From the NCBI GenBank assembly GCA_963725655.1, contig CAVRYY010000003.1, forward strand, positions 310,001-374,000: a DNA stretch of 64,000 bases. Direction: 5' to 3'. A model generated the notes under the pieces. The model was not told the DNA's origin. It saw nothing but the letters and a program-made list of their open reading frames with translations, and did no database searches. The DNA is from CAVRXT01 sp963725655 (GTDB taxonomy: Bacteria > Acidobacteriota > Terriglobia > Acidiferrales > UBA7541). A program made the position numbers and the translations under genes. Below, piece by piece: positions 1 to 8,767 of this stretch (the stretch's first letter is position 1; every line of letters starts with the position of its first letter).

Positions 1-90
1 CGCAATCGCCGGCCAAGCTTGAAACAAGTCCAAAGCAGCACCATGCCCCGAGAGACGCGCCGTCACTCCCACCTTTGCCGCCGCACTCAT
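1..90 (-). CDS. 5' end of a downstream gene, cut by window edge (possibly trehalose-6-P phosphatase)
   Basis: Only the first 30 codons lie in the window (MSAAAKVGVTARLSGHGAAL, then DLFQAWPAIA). The ATG overlaps the TGA of the trehalose-6-phosphate synthase gene as ATGA, so the two are translationally coupled. In many bacteria otsA is followed by otsB, and a Leu/Trp-rich start before the HAD domain would fit. No catalytic motif is visible here, so the product is an inference from context only. Confidence 0.45.
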   Translation of the reverse strand, partial: MSAAAKVGVTARLSGHGAALDLFQAWPAIA

Positions 91-2411
91 CGCTCCATCA
101 CCGCGTCCGGCTGCTCCAATCGTATGTCGCACAATTCCGAAATCAGTTCCGCCGCCCAGCGGTATACGTTGTGTTCCCGCACGTTCCTGCGCATCCGCTG
201 CATGCGCGCCTGCCGCTCTTCCGACGGCATCGCCAACGCAAATTTTATCGCGCTCGCCAGTTGCTCGCTGTCGTACGGATTCACCACCAGCGCATCGCGC
301 AGTTCTCGCGACGCCCCGGCAAACTGGCTCAAGATCAGCACGCCATCCTCATCTTCGCGCGCCGCGATGAATTCCTTCGCCACCAGGTTCATTCCGTCGT
401 GCAGCGACGTCACCATGCACAAATCCGCCGCTCGATACAGCGGCTCGATTTCCTTGTGGCTATGATGCTTCTTCAAAAATACGATCGGCTTCCATCGCTT
501 GGTCTGATACTCCGCGTTGATCCGTTCCGATTCCCGGTCCACTTCGTTCAGAAATTCCTGATAACGCGGAATGCGCGTGCGGCTGGGCGCGCCCACTTGA
601 ATAAAAGTGAATTGCTCGCGCATGCAGGGATTCTTCTGTAGAAAACACTCGATCCCGCGAAACCGCTCCATGATTCCCTTGGTGTAATCGAGCCGGTCCA
701 CGCCGAAGCCCAGAAATGCCGCTTCCACCCCCAGGCCCTGCAGAATAGCGGTGCGTTGTTCCGGAGTCACCCGCGCCGGCGCGCCGGTATGCCGTTCCGG
801 CCACGCCACGCTGATCGGATGCGGCCGCACCAGCGTGGTTTGGTCGCCGCGGTTCACCGAGAACCGGTCCCAATCGATGCGCGATTCCAGCGCTCGATCG
901 ATCGTCTCCAGAAAATTATTGCAGTGCGCCTGGATATGGAAACTCACCAGATCGGCGCCCAGCAGCCCATCCAGCAATTCCTTCTGCCACGGGCAAATTC
1001 GAAACGCTTCCGGGTTGGGCCAGGGAATGTGCCAGAAAATTGCCACCCGCGCGTCCGGCCGCTTCTGCTTGATCAGCCGCGGCAGCAGCGCGAAATGATA
1101 ATCCTGAATCAGGACAATCGGCTCCACCGCTCCTTCCATCTCTTCCAGCACCGCGTCGCAGAATTGCGAGTTCACCTCTTTGTAGGCTTCCCAGTCCGAC
1201 ATTCGAAATATCGGACGGGTATGCGCGATGTGGCACAGCGGCCACAGCCCTTCGTTCGCGAACCCTAGGTAGTAGCCGTCGTACGCTTCTTCCTCGATCC
1301 AGATCCGGCGCAGCGTGTACTCCGGCTGCTCGGGAGGAACGCGCACCCGATCGTGCTTGTCCACCACATCGCGGTCCGCGTCTCCCGACGCATTCGCAAT
1401 CCACGTACCGCCGCATGCGCGCAGGATCGGCTCCAGCGCGGTCACCAATCCGCTCGCCGGCACCATCGTTTCGATCGCTTTCCCGCGCCGCACGTGTTCG
1501 TACGGTTCGCGGTTAGACACTACAAAGAGCGGCCGCCCTCGCAGCTTGGTCTGCATGCTGATCCGCAGACGCTCCGCCGTCCACAGCGATTCGCCCGTCT
1601 CCCGCAGCCGCGCTTCTTCTTCCGCCGACGCCCGCGCTTCCGTCAGGCTCTGCGCCAGCTTGGCCACCTCCCGCGAAAGCGGCTGGAACAATTCCTCAGT
1701 GGGCAGCGGACTTCGCGGCGCCCCGCGCCCCGACCGCAGCTCGCGAATCCATTCCTCAGTGCGCGTCAGCGGCAGGAAAATCGCCCATCGCAGCAACGCC
1801 ACCGTGATCATCACGATCAGCAGCACTTGAATCACCACGTGCCAAAGCGTCTCTCGCCACACTTGCTCGGTCTGCGCTTCGATATATCCTGCGTCGTGGT
1901 AGATCGTCAGCACTCCGATCACGTCGGTCGCGTGCGGCGCTGGCGCTCCGCTCGTTGCCGCCGCGTGGTGCGGTGGTTCCCCGTTCGGGTCGATAGTGTG
2001 GTGCAACGGCAGGTAGTAAATGTGGGTGGAGTTTCCGCCCAGCGTGCGCAGCTCTCCGAATCCCCGGTCGGTCATTCGCGCCGTCGCAATCGACATCTGC
2101 GGCGCTTGGAACGTGGCGCCCAGGCTCGAGCTTTCCGCGATCAATTGGCCCTGCGGGCCGTAAACCCCTACCCCGTCCAGGTGCTCGCGATTTCCGAATC
2201 GCTCCACCACTCGCCGCAGTTGGGTGGTTTCGTTCTTCTCCAGGATCGGTTCGATGATTTCCTGCAGGCTCTCCGCGAGTACTTCCGCTCGCCGCTGCAA
2301 ATCGTCCCGCATCCCCTGCTTTTCGGAACGCACCTGTGACCGCGCAACCAGAAACGTCACCAAGGTGATCCCCACCACGAGTAGTGCGGTAAGTCGCAGG
2401 CCGAGCTTCAT
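87..2411 (-). CDS. otsA: membrane-anchored trehalose-6-phosphate synthase (GT20) with sensor-like N-terminus
   Basis: The C-terminal part (about residues 293-760) is a GT20 glycosyltransferase that joins UDP-glucose and glucose-6-phosphate into trehalose-6-phosphate. Visible family motifs are VSNREPYEH, FWHIPWPNPE, GVDRLDYTKGI and HDGMNLVAKEF. Unlike the usual cytosolic enzyme of about 460 residues, this protein has 774: a transmembrane helix at residues 7-23, an extracytoplasmic stretch of about 165 residues, a second helix at 190-212, and a HAMP-like linker at 213-262. The layout is that of a receptor whose output domain is replaced by the sugar transferase. It starts at ATG 2411 and overlaps the next gene by ATGA. 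Enzyme identity is secure. Sensing or allosteric control through the N-terminus is inference. Confidence 0.93.
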   Translation of the reverse strand: MKLGLRLTALLVVGITLVTFLVARSQVRSEKQGMRDDLQRRAEVLAESLQEIIEPILEKNETTQLRRVVERFGNREHLDGVGVYGPQGQLIAESSSLGATFQAPQMSIATARMTDRGFGELRTLGGNSTHIYYLPLHHTIDPNGEPPHHAAATSGAPAPHATDVIGVLTIYHDAGYIEAQTEQVWRETLWHVVIQVLLIVMITVALLRWAIFLPLTRTEEWIRELRSGRGAPRSPLPTEELFQPLSREVAKLAQSLTEARASAEEEARLRETGESLWTAERLRISMQTKLRGRPLFVVSNREPYEHVRRGKAIETMVPASGLVTALEPILRACGGTWIANASGDADRDVVDKHDRVRVPPEQPEYTLRRIWIEEEAYDGYYLGFANEGLWPLCHIAHTRPIFRMSDWEAYKEVNSQFCDAVLEEMEGAVEPIVLIQDYHFALLPRLIKQKRPDARVAIFWHIPWPNPEAFRICPWQKELLDGLLGADLVSFHIQAHCNNFLETIDRALESRIDWDRFSVNRGDQTTLVRPHPISVAWPERHTGAPARVTPEQRTAILQGLGVEAAFLGFGVDRLDYTKGIMERFRGIECFLQKNPCMREQFTFIQVGAPSRTRIPRYQEFLNEVDRESERINAEYQTKRWKPIVFLKKHHSHKEIEPLYRAADLCMVTSLHDGMNLVAKEFIAAREDEDGVLILSQFAGASRELRDALVVNPYDSEQLASAIKFALAMPSEERQARMQRMRRNVREHNVYRWAAELISELCDIRLEQPDAVMER

Positions 2412-2568
2412 ATGCCGTCATTATAACCGTGACCGCCGGTTTACGTGCTACGTCCCGTGTGCCTATGCCGCGGGCCTCAACGTTTCGTGGGGAGCGGACG
2501 TTTTCACTTCACTTTGGTGGCAGTAGCGTAGTTGTTGAAGAGTTCAGGCTTTCGTGCAGGTGTTGAAG

Positions 2569-2606
2569 GTGGGCGCCCACACGTCGGTCTTACGTGTTGG
2601 GTTCTT
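2569..2606. repeat. interspersed intergenic repeat, family A
   Basis: This stretch contains GTGGGCGCCCACACGTCGG followed by an ACGTGT...GGGTTCTT arm. It closely matches the copy at 17046-17082 and more loosely the copies near 17155, 19233, 26846 and 35702. It fills most of the gap between otsA and the Ig-domain gene. No gene is seen here. Confidence 0.5.
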
Positions 2607-2611
2607 CAGTT

Positions 2612-4000
2612 TTATTGCGATCCCGCTCCCAGTGCGGCGATCACGATCGAATACGATTGCTGCACGATTTGTCCCGGAGAGCTCGAGTCGGAAACCTCGA
2701 CCACAAATGAAAACGTCCCCGTGGACGCCGGCGCTCCCTGGATTTGCCCCCGCGCCGGATCCAACGTCAATCCCGCCGGCAGCGCTCCGGAAGATAACGC
2801 GAAAGCGTACGGCCGCAACCCGCCCGCCACCGTCACTGCCGCGGAGTAGGCCTCGTTCACTTGCCCGTCGGGCAATTGCGCCCCCAGCAGTCGCAACGAT
2901 GGTCCCTGTGGACCGCCAGCGCTGGCGCTGCCGCCCGCCGAATTCGCGCCGTTCGGCGTGCCTCCGGCCCGGGCGGAGCCTCCCGGGTTGATCGTCAATT
3001 GGTATCCCTGCGACGCCGATATCGGCGAATCGCTGGAGTCGGTCGCTCGCAGCGTAAACGTGTACACTCCCGCCGCGCTCGGCGTTCCGGTTACCGCTCC
3101 AGAAGGTAACAGTCGCAGCCCCGGCGGCAATCGATTCGAAAATAACGACCACCGGTACGGAGCCGTTCCACCGTCGGCCATAACCGATCCGGAGTACGGC
3201 GCGTTCTCTTGTCCCGGCGGAAGTGTGGACGACACAATCCGGAACCCATCATGCGTCGGGGGAGGAGGCCCGGGCCGCGAAGCCGGCGGGTAGGGACGGG
3301 CCGGCGCGGTAGGCGCGGCCACCGCAGGAGCCCTGGCCCCAGCAGACGGCGGGTACGGGCTGGCCGGCGCTCCAGGTACCACCAGGTTGAACCGCTTCTG
3401 CACATTCTGCGAAGGGTTTCCCGAGTCCTTTACTTCCAGCAGCACCCAGTAAGTTCCCGGCCGCGAGATCGTTCCGGTAATCGTCCCGCCGGGCGCCACC
3501 GCCAACGTCGACGGCAGATTGCCGGAAATCACACTCCATTTATATGGCGCCACACCCCCGCTTGCCGTCAGTATCGATGAGTACGGTGCAGACAAATTAG
3601 CTTGCGGCAGCGCTGCGGTATTCAACTGCAACCCGTTCGTGGCGGTTACGATCAGCGAGAAATCCTTGCGTGCCGTTTGCATCGGATTTCCTGTGTCATT
3701 CACTGCAACGGTGATTGGAAATGTGCCGGAATCGATTGGCGTACCCGCCAGCGCTCCGGACGTTCCCAACGTCAGCCCTTTGGGAAGTTTTCCGGCAGCC
3801 ACTTTCCACTGGTACGGATTTTCTCCGCCCGCAGCCTTCAGCGTTTCCGAGTAACTCAAGTTCACGCTGGCCTGCGGCAGCGACGCAGTCCGAATTTCCA
3901 ATGCGGGCGGCGCAGCTCGTCCTCTGTCGCCAATTCCCAGCACGATTCCCGCAGCGCAGAGGACCGCCAGCGCTCCAGCGGCGGCGCGACCGCGATTCAT
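2612..4000 (-). CDS. secreted protein with tandem putative Ig (He_PIG) domains
   Basis: From ATG 4000 the product begins with MNRGRAAAGALAVLCAAGIV, a typical Sec signal peptide ending near GRAA. The frame stays open to 4111, but that start would bury the signal sequence, so 4000 is preferred. The mature part has four repeats of about 90 residues, each with the pattern LP.A..N..Y...L.A.GG..PY.W and a later GTP...GT(F/Y) segment, which is the He_PIG cadherin-like fold common in acidobacterial secreted proteins. A Pro/Ala-rich linker separates repeats two and three. No catalytic domain or membrane anchor is visible. A role in surface adhesion or binding is only a family-level guess. It is an isolated gene, divergent from the next one. 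Confidence 0.8.
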   Translation of the reverse strand: MNRGRAAAGALAVLCAAGIVLGIGDRGRAAPPALEIRTASLPQASVNLSYSETLKAAGGENPYQWKVAAGKLPKGLTLGTSGALAGTPIDSGTFPITVAVNDTGNPMQTARKDFSLIVTATNGLQLNTAALPQANLSAPYSSILTASGGVAPYKWSVISGNLPSTLAVAPGGTITGTISRPGTYWVLLEVKDSGNPSQNVQKRFNLVVPGAPASPYPPSAGARAPAVAAPTAPARPYPPASRPGPPPPTHDGFRIVSSTLPPGQENAPYSGSVMADGGTAPYRWSLFSNRLPPGLRLLPSGAVTGTPSAAGVYTFTLRATDSSDSPISASQGYQLTINPGGSARAGGTPNGANSAGGSASAGGPQGPSLRLLGAQLPDGQVNEAYSAAVTVAGGLRPYAFALSSGALPAGLTLDPARGQIQGAPASTGTFSFVVEVSDSSSPGQIVQQSYSIVIAALGAGSQ

Positions 4001-4352
4001 TGGCAGGAACTTCGACGTAAGGCCCAATCCCGATCTCCCAAAATCTTGTCGCCGGTTTGCCGCAGGTCTTAGGCTGGTTCTGAAACGAGCGGTGCTGGTG
4101 GCTGCTTCCATTTTCGCGCAGTCCGCGCTGCGTTTCTACCCTCTATCTTGATTGCGACCACTGTGAGGCAGCGAATTATACTCCCCTCCCCAGATTCTCG
4201 GCGAAGCGTTCCACGGAACGCGCCCTAACCCCCCTGTTAAGCACACCTTGCCACACAGGCTTTTCCGCCTGTTCCTACCCGGAACAGGGGATATACGCCC
4301 GCGGTTATCGCGCCCATCATCTTTGATGCTAGCAAGTCACGGAGGCGATGCC

Positions 4353-4952
4353 ATGAAGTTCATGATCGGATCGGCCGCACTTCTACTAATTCTTAGCACC
4401 CCGGCATTTGCACAGGAAGAACCAAAACCGCAGCAACAAGAAGAGCACAAGCCTCAGGATTCACCGAAAGCGCCGGCACAGGAAAAGGCGCCCCCAGCGA
4501 AACCCGCAGAGGGCCAGCCCAAGGAAAAGCAAGCCCCGCCGGAAAAACCGGCTCAGCCTCCACCGAAGGCGCAAAACCAGGACAAACAGCAACAGAACGA
4601 AAAGAAGGCCCAGGAAAAACAGACCCAACAACAGACCAAAGAACAGCAAGCTCAGCCGAAGCAAGCCCAGGCGCAGAACCACAACGCGCCGGCACAGAAC
4701 GGCGGCAACGCACGGCGCATCCCGGACGACAAATTCCGCGCTCACTTCGGTCCTCAACACCACTTCCGCGTGGCGCGCGGCGGCGGTAACCGCTTTCAGT
4801 ACGGCGGCTATTGGTTTGCGTACAGCGAACCGTGGCCGGTGGGCTGGAGCTACGACGATGACTGCTACATCGAGGATGACGGCGGGGTCTACTATCTAAT
4901 CGACGTCTTGCATCCCGACGTTCGATTGGTGGTTGCCGTAGAGGTTTCCTAA
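4353..4952 (+). CDS. secreted Pro/Gln/Lys-rich protein of unknown function
   Basis: ATG 4353 follows a GGAGGC Shine-Dalgarno at 4341 and opens a clear signal peptide (MKFMIGSAALLLILSTPAFA). The next 110 residues are low-complexity Q, K, P, E and A, probably disordered and able to span cell-wall space. The final 65 residues form a compact Gly/Tyr/Trp-rich domain (FQYGGYWFAYSEPWPVGW, then DDDCYIEDDGGVYYLID) of a kind often found in small acidobacterial and proteobacterial periplasmic proteins. The function is unknown. An upstream in-frame ATG at 4248 lacks a ribosome site and is disfavoured. It converges on the foldase gene across a strong terminator. Confidence 0.78.
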   Translation: MKFMIGSAALLLILSTPAFAQEEPKPQQQEEHKPQDSPKAPAQEKAPPAKPAEGQPKEKQAPPEKPAQPPPKAQNQDKQQQNEKKAQEKQTQQQTKEQQAQPKQAQAQNHNAPAQNGGNARRIPDDKFRAHFGPQHHFRVARGGGNRFQYGGYWFAYSEPWPVGWSYDDDCYIEDDGGVYYLIDVLHPDVRLVVAVEVS

Positions 4953-4990
4953 CGACTTGCCCGCAACCGTTTTATCACGGGAGCAAACGC

Positions 4991-5026
4991 AAGAAGGGGC
5001 CGGGAGAAATCCCGGCCCCTTCTTTT
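4991..5026. terminator. bidirectional intrinsic terminator
   Basis: This is a perfect 15-bp stem (AAGAAGGGGCCGGGA paired with its complement) closed by a GAAA loop, with T-runs on both strands. It lies between two convergent genes, 38 bp after one stop and 46 bp from the other, so it should end transcription from both sides. Confidence 0.9.
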
Positions 5027-5070
5027 AAGGGTTGCACGTCTGTCTGTTCAGCCCCGCCGCTGAACGCCGC

Positions 5071-6123
5071 TTACTTTCGGGGTCCCGTGGACGGAAGTTT
5101 CCCCGCCGACTCCAGCACCTGCCGCGCCAGATAGTTGACCACCTGCGCGTTGTCCCGCGCCTCAGTCAAATACGCCATCCGCAGCAACTGCTCTTTCCGA
5201 TTCCGCAGCGTGTCCCGGATCGCCTGCTGCACTTGCGGATCAGACAATTCCCGCTGCCCGGCCTGTTCCTTGGCCAGCATTTTCACGATCACATACCCCC
5301 CGGTGCGCACCGCGATCGGCTGGCTAACTTCCCCGGGCTTCAGCGACAACGCCGCTTTTTTCAGCGCCGGATCGGACTGATTGAATGACGACTCGGGAAT
5401 AAATCCCAAATCTCCGCCCGTCGATGCGCTGCTGTCTTCCGAGTAGTCCATTGCCAACTGCGAAAAATCCGCGCCGGTATTCAACTTTTCTTCGAGCAGC
5501 GCCGCTTTTCGCCGCGCCTCCGCGTCGTTCGTCGACTTATCGTTTTTGCGGTTATGCACCGTCGGGTCCGGCCGTGGCGTTACCACCATCTGCGCCAGGT
5601 GAAAGCGCGGCTCCGCCAGATTGAATTGTGCGCGATTCTGATTGTAGAAATCGATCACGTCCTGGTCGGTGACGGTAATCTTGGAAATAATTTCGCGGTT
5701 GATCAACTTCTGGATCGAGACTTCCCGCCGCAGCTCGGCCTTCAGGTCGTCCACGGTAATGCCGCTGTCCCGCAGCTTTCTCTGGAACTCTTCTTCGGTG
5801 TAGGGGTTTTTCGATTCGGTGAACTTGTCTTCCACTTCCGCGTCGCTCGCGCCCACGTTCATCTTGTTGGCGTGTTCCAGCAGTATTTCATTGTTGATCA
5901 GTTCGTCCAGGATGCTCAATTTCAGCGACAGTGCTTCTTCCTGCGAGGGAGGCGGACCTTCGGGGTTCACCCGGCTGCGGAAATACTTCTCCACTTCCGC
6001 GCGATGGATCTCTTTGCCGTCAACCACTGCCCACACGTCCGGTCCGGCTGCCACCTGCTTCTTGCAACCAGCAAGCATCGCGCAGACCAAAACCGCGGCC
6101 GCGACAGCAGCCCTGTATTTCAA
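5071..6123 (-). CDS. PpiC/SurA-type peptidyl-prolyl isomerase lipoprotein
   Basis: The product has 350 residues. The N-terminus (MKYRAAVAAAVLVCAMLAGC) is a lipoprotein signal with the lipobox Cys at residue 20, so the protein should be membrane-tethered and face the periplasm. Residues 30-150 match the helical SurA_N chaperone region, including EEEFQRKLRDSGITVDDLK. Residues 165-285 match the parvulin fold, with HLAQMVV, GADFSQLAMDYSEDSSAST, GGDLGFI and PGEVSQPI. Such proteins isomerise X-Pro bonds and chaperone exported or outer-membrane proteins. The long Asn/Lys insert inside the parvulin domain (around RKNDKSTNDAEARRK) is common in acidobacterial homologues. It could be named prsA or surA. 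The exact orthology is not decidable here. Confidence 0.9.
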   Translation of the reverse strand: MKYRAAVAAAVLVCAMLAGCKKQVAAGPDVWAVVDGKEIHRAEVEKYFRSRVNPEGPPPSQEEALSLKLSILDELINNEILLEHANKMNVGASDAEVEDKFTESKNPYTEEEFQRKLRDSGITVDDLKAELRREVSIQKLINREIISKITVTDQDVIDFYNQNRAQFNLAEPRFHLAQMVVTPRPDPTVHNRKNDKSTNDAEARRKAALLEEKLNTGADFSQLAMDYSEDSSASTGGDLGFIPESSFNQSDPALKKAALSLKPGEVSQPIAVRTGGYVIVKMLAKEQAGQRELSDPQVQQAIRDTLRNRKEQLLRMAYLTEARDNAQVVNYLARQVLESAGKLPSTGPRK

Positions 6124-6159
6124 GATGGGGTACTCCTTGGACCGGCCGGCGAGCGGAAG

Positions 6160-6351
6160 TTAAGCGGCTTTACGGACGCGTCCGTTGCGGATGCAGGAGG
6201 TACACACGCGCACGTGCTTGGTACCGCCGCCAATTACGGCGCGCACACGGCGCAAATTCGGGTTCCACCGACGCCGGGTCACGTTATTGGCGTGGCTGAT
6301 GTTGTTGCCGAAACTCGGCTTTTTGCCGCATAGCTCACATACCATTGCCAT
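6160..6351 (-). CDS. rpmB: 50S ribosomal protein L28
   Basis: The product has 63 residues (MAMVCELCGKKPSFGNNISH...), a normal L28 length. The hallmarks are visible: CELCGKKP at the start, the GNNISHANNVTRRRW core, and a second Cys pair CTSC, giving a CxxC...CxxC zinc ribbon. L28 binds 23S rRNA near the E site of the large subunit. The gene stands alone, 36 bp upstream of the foldase gene on the same strand, and may share its transcript. Confidence 0.97.
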   Translation of the reverse strand: MAMVCELCGKKPSFGNNISHANNVTRRRWNPNLRRVRAVIGGGTKHVRVCTSCIRNGRVRKAA

Positions 6352-6497
6352 TACTCACTCCAACGGGGAAAAGTCCCACAGGTCGAGCATCTATGCTACC
6401 AGAGAACCCCCGGCCCGGAAAGCGATTTGAGGCCTTCCAGCGGCGGAAACCCCGTCTATCCTTATATATCGAGGGGTCCACCCGCGCTTTCCTGGGC

Positions 6498-8585
6498 TCA
6501 GTGGGTGGCCGAAAGCACCGCCACCCCGTACACCGGCAGGGTTACCGCCCGCTTCGTCCCGCCGTCGAGCACGTCGTTCATGGCACTGGGCAGCGCCACC
6601 GTTTGCTCCGCTTTCGACAGGTTGACCAGAATATAGACCGTTCCCCGCCCGCCGTACCGCGCCGTCACCTCCACGCCGTCCGGAACCGGCCCCAACGCCG
6701 GTTTCACCCCGCTGACCGCGGTCATCCATTTGGCCGCCTGGCGCATGCCCGCGTCATCCAGCCACGCCCCGATGTAGGTGATACGTCCTTTTCCCACCGC
6801 GCGAGTAATCGCCGCAGGCTGACCGTCCAGCCAGCCATTCGACTTCCCGTAACGCTCCAGCACCTCCACGTCCGCAGCTTGCGCGCTCAGCAATTCCGCC
6901 CACAACTTGCCGTTGCCCACGCCGAATTTGCCTTCCACCGGCACCGGATCGAGCAGCGCGTAGTATTGCTCCACGCGCCCGCCCAGCAAATCCGCGAGCG
7001 GCCCCGGTTGGCGCTCCGTCTGCAATCCGTTGTCTTCGTTTTTCATCGCCGAACGCTGGCCCAGCACCAGCTGCCCGCCGTTGCGGACGTATTCGATCAG
7101 ATTCTTCGCCGCTTCGTCGGAGAGTACATTCAAGCCCGGCGCCACCACCAGTTTGTATCCGCCAAGCGCGGCAGTTGGGGGAACGACGTCGATCGATTGC
7201 GCGATCGCATGCAGCGGCCGGTAGTAACTGACGATCTCTTCCCGGGGATCGTACAAGTCATTGTGCTTTTGCCACTGAATCGCCCAGCGGCTGTCGTACG
7301 AGTGCAGGATCGCCACTTCCGATTTCGGTGAAGTGCCTGCCAGCGCCGGCCCGGCCTTGGCAAACTCCGCGCCAATCCGTTTCACTTCGTCGTAGAGCGG
7401 CACCGGCGTGCCGTCTGGCCCGACCACGGTGCCGTGATATTCCTCCTGGCCGTTGAGCGCGCTGCGCCACTGCCAGTAGCTCACCGCATCCGCGCCATGG
7501 CCCACGTCATGCCACGCCATCGCGCGCACCTCGCCCTTATCCAGCGAATTATTGATCTTGGCCCAGTTCACCGAGCCCGGCTGCGTTTCCATCACCCAGA
7601 AGTTTTTGCCTTTGAACCCGCGAGTCAAGTCGTGCGCCGCGCCATTCTCGGCCGCATCCAAATGCCCTTCTCCGATGTAGTCATCCCACGACGCCATATC
7701 CAGATCCTGCGCCACGGTGTAATGGTCGTAGCCGTCGAACCAACCCATCATGTTGGTGGTGATGAACTGGCGCGAATCGCAATTCGCGCGAATCACCTCC
7801 AATTGATTTTTCTGGTAGCTCCGCCAGGTATCGCTCACAAATCGCATCCAGCTCAACAGCAAACCCGGATTGCCGTAGCCAACCTGAATCGGAATCTGGT
7901 TCCAGTCGGAATAGGTCTCGCTCCAGTACGCGGTGGTCCATCGCGCATTCAGGTTATCGAGCGTTCCGTAGCGCGCCTTCAACCACTGCTGGAAATCGGC
8001 TTTGGTGGCTGGATCGAACGACACCTCCGAATACTCGTTGTCGATTTGCCAGCCCAGCACCCACGGATTGTGCCCAAAGCGCTTGGCCATTTGCCCGGCC
8101 ATTTTGCGCGCCAGCTCGCGGTATTTGCGATTGTCCCAGTTGAATTGCTCCCGATTGCCGTGTTCGGCGCGAACGCCTTTATCGTCGATGAGCAGCGTCT
8201 CCGGATATTTTTGCGTAAGCCACGCGGGAGGCGCGGCGCTGGGAGTGCCTACCACGGTATAAATTCCATGCTTCGCCGCCGCGGCAATCGCGCGATCCAG
8301 CCAGTCCAGGTCGTACTGTCCTTCCGACGGCTCCATGCGGCTCCACGCGAATTCAGCCACACGCACCATGCGCACGCCGGCTTGCTGCATCAGCGCAAGG
8401 TCAGCGTCCCAACGCGACTCCGGCCACTGCTCCGGATACCATGCCGCGCCCAGCAAAAGAGGTGGCGGCGCGGGAACCGCCGTCTGGCTGGCAAGGCCCA
8501 CCGGAACAAGCAAGCCCACCACCAGCAGCAGCGCCAGCGGCAACGCCGTCCACGGCCTCAAAATCTTGCGCACCATAGTTCCCAT
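6498..8585 (-). CDS. secreted GH42 beta-galactosidase
   Basis: The product has about 695 residues and shows the GH42 pattern. The entry motif is LGAAWYPEQWP, the acid/base Glu lies in GWQIDNEYS, and the nucleophile Glu lies in FWVMETQPG. A beta-galactosidase trimerisation (Rossmann-like) domain follows, with the segment KLVVAPGLNVLSDEAAKNL, and then a C-terminal beta domain. The enzyme hydrolyses terminal beta-D-galactosides. ATG 8585 is preferred because GGAGGG sits seven bases upstream and a hydrophobic export signal follows directly. Two in-frame ATGs further upstream lack this. A signal peptide is unusual for GH42 and suggests extracytoplasmic use on plant or microbial galactans (inference). 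Confidence 0.9.
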   Translation of the reverse strand: MGTMVRKILRPWTALPLALLLVVGLLVPVGLASQTAVPAPPPLLLGAAWYPEQWPESRWDADLALMQQAGVRMVRVAEFAWSRMEPSEGQYDLDWLDRAIAAAAKHGIYTVVGTPSAAPPAWLTQKYPETLLIDDKGVRAEHGNREQFNWDNRKYRELARKMAGQMAKRFGHNPWVLGWQIDNEYSEVSFDPATKADFQQWLKARYGTLDNLNARWTTAYWSETYSDWNQIPIQVGYGNPGLLLSWMRFVSDTWRSYQKNQLEVIRANCDSRQFITTNMMGWFDGYDHYTVAQDLDMASWDDYIGEGHLDAAENGAAHDLTRGFKGKNFWVMETQPGSVNWAKINNSLDKGEVRAMAWHDVGHGADAVSYWQWRSALNGQEEYHGTVVGPDGTPVPLYDEVKRIGAEFAKAGPALAGTSPKSEVAILHSYDSRWAIQWQKHNDLYDPREEIVSYYRPLHAIAQSIDVVPPTAALGGYKLVVAPGLNVLSDEAAKNLIEYVRNGGQLVLGQRSAMKNEDNGLQTERQPGPLADLLGGRVEQYYALLDPVPVEGKFGVGNGKLWAELLSAQAADVEVLERYGKSNGWLDGQPAAITRAVGKGRITYIGAWLDDAGMRQAAKWMTAVSGVKPALGPVPDGVEVTARYGGRGTVYILVNLSKAEQTVALPSAMNDVLDGGTKRAVTLPVYGVAVLSATH

Positions 8586-8693
8586 CGCTAATCCCTCCAT
8601 GAAGGCCAGCATTTCCGCCGAATCATACTCCAGCAGGAAGCGGCGCACCCTCCCTTTCCTTTTTTCGCCGACGGATTCCTACCCGCGCGCGGC

Positions 8694-8699
8694 TATAAT
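8694..8699 (+). promoter_or_regulatory. candidate -10 box for the TMEM175 gene
   Basis: A perfect TATAAT lies 69 bp before the ATG at 8768, in the gap between divergent genes. No good -35 box is visible at the matching distance, so this is weak evidence. Confidence 0.3.
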
Positions 8700-8767
8700 G
8701 GCTCGCTCGTCTCAAGCAACTACGAATCCTCACCCGGAAGCCAGAGCACGAGCTCCGGGCGACTCGC

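Noticed and set aside
4248..4352. Upstream start for the Pro/Gln/Lys-rich secreted protein
   Set aside because: It would add 35 residues before a perfect signal peptide, and GGAGGC sits directly before the ATG at 4353.
7434..8591. Open frame (385 codons) opposite the GH42 gene
   Set aside because: It is Arg/His-rich shadow sequence of the galactosidase, without a ribosome site or recognisable domain.
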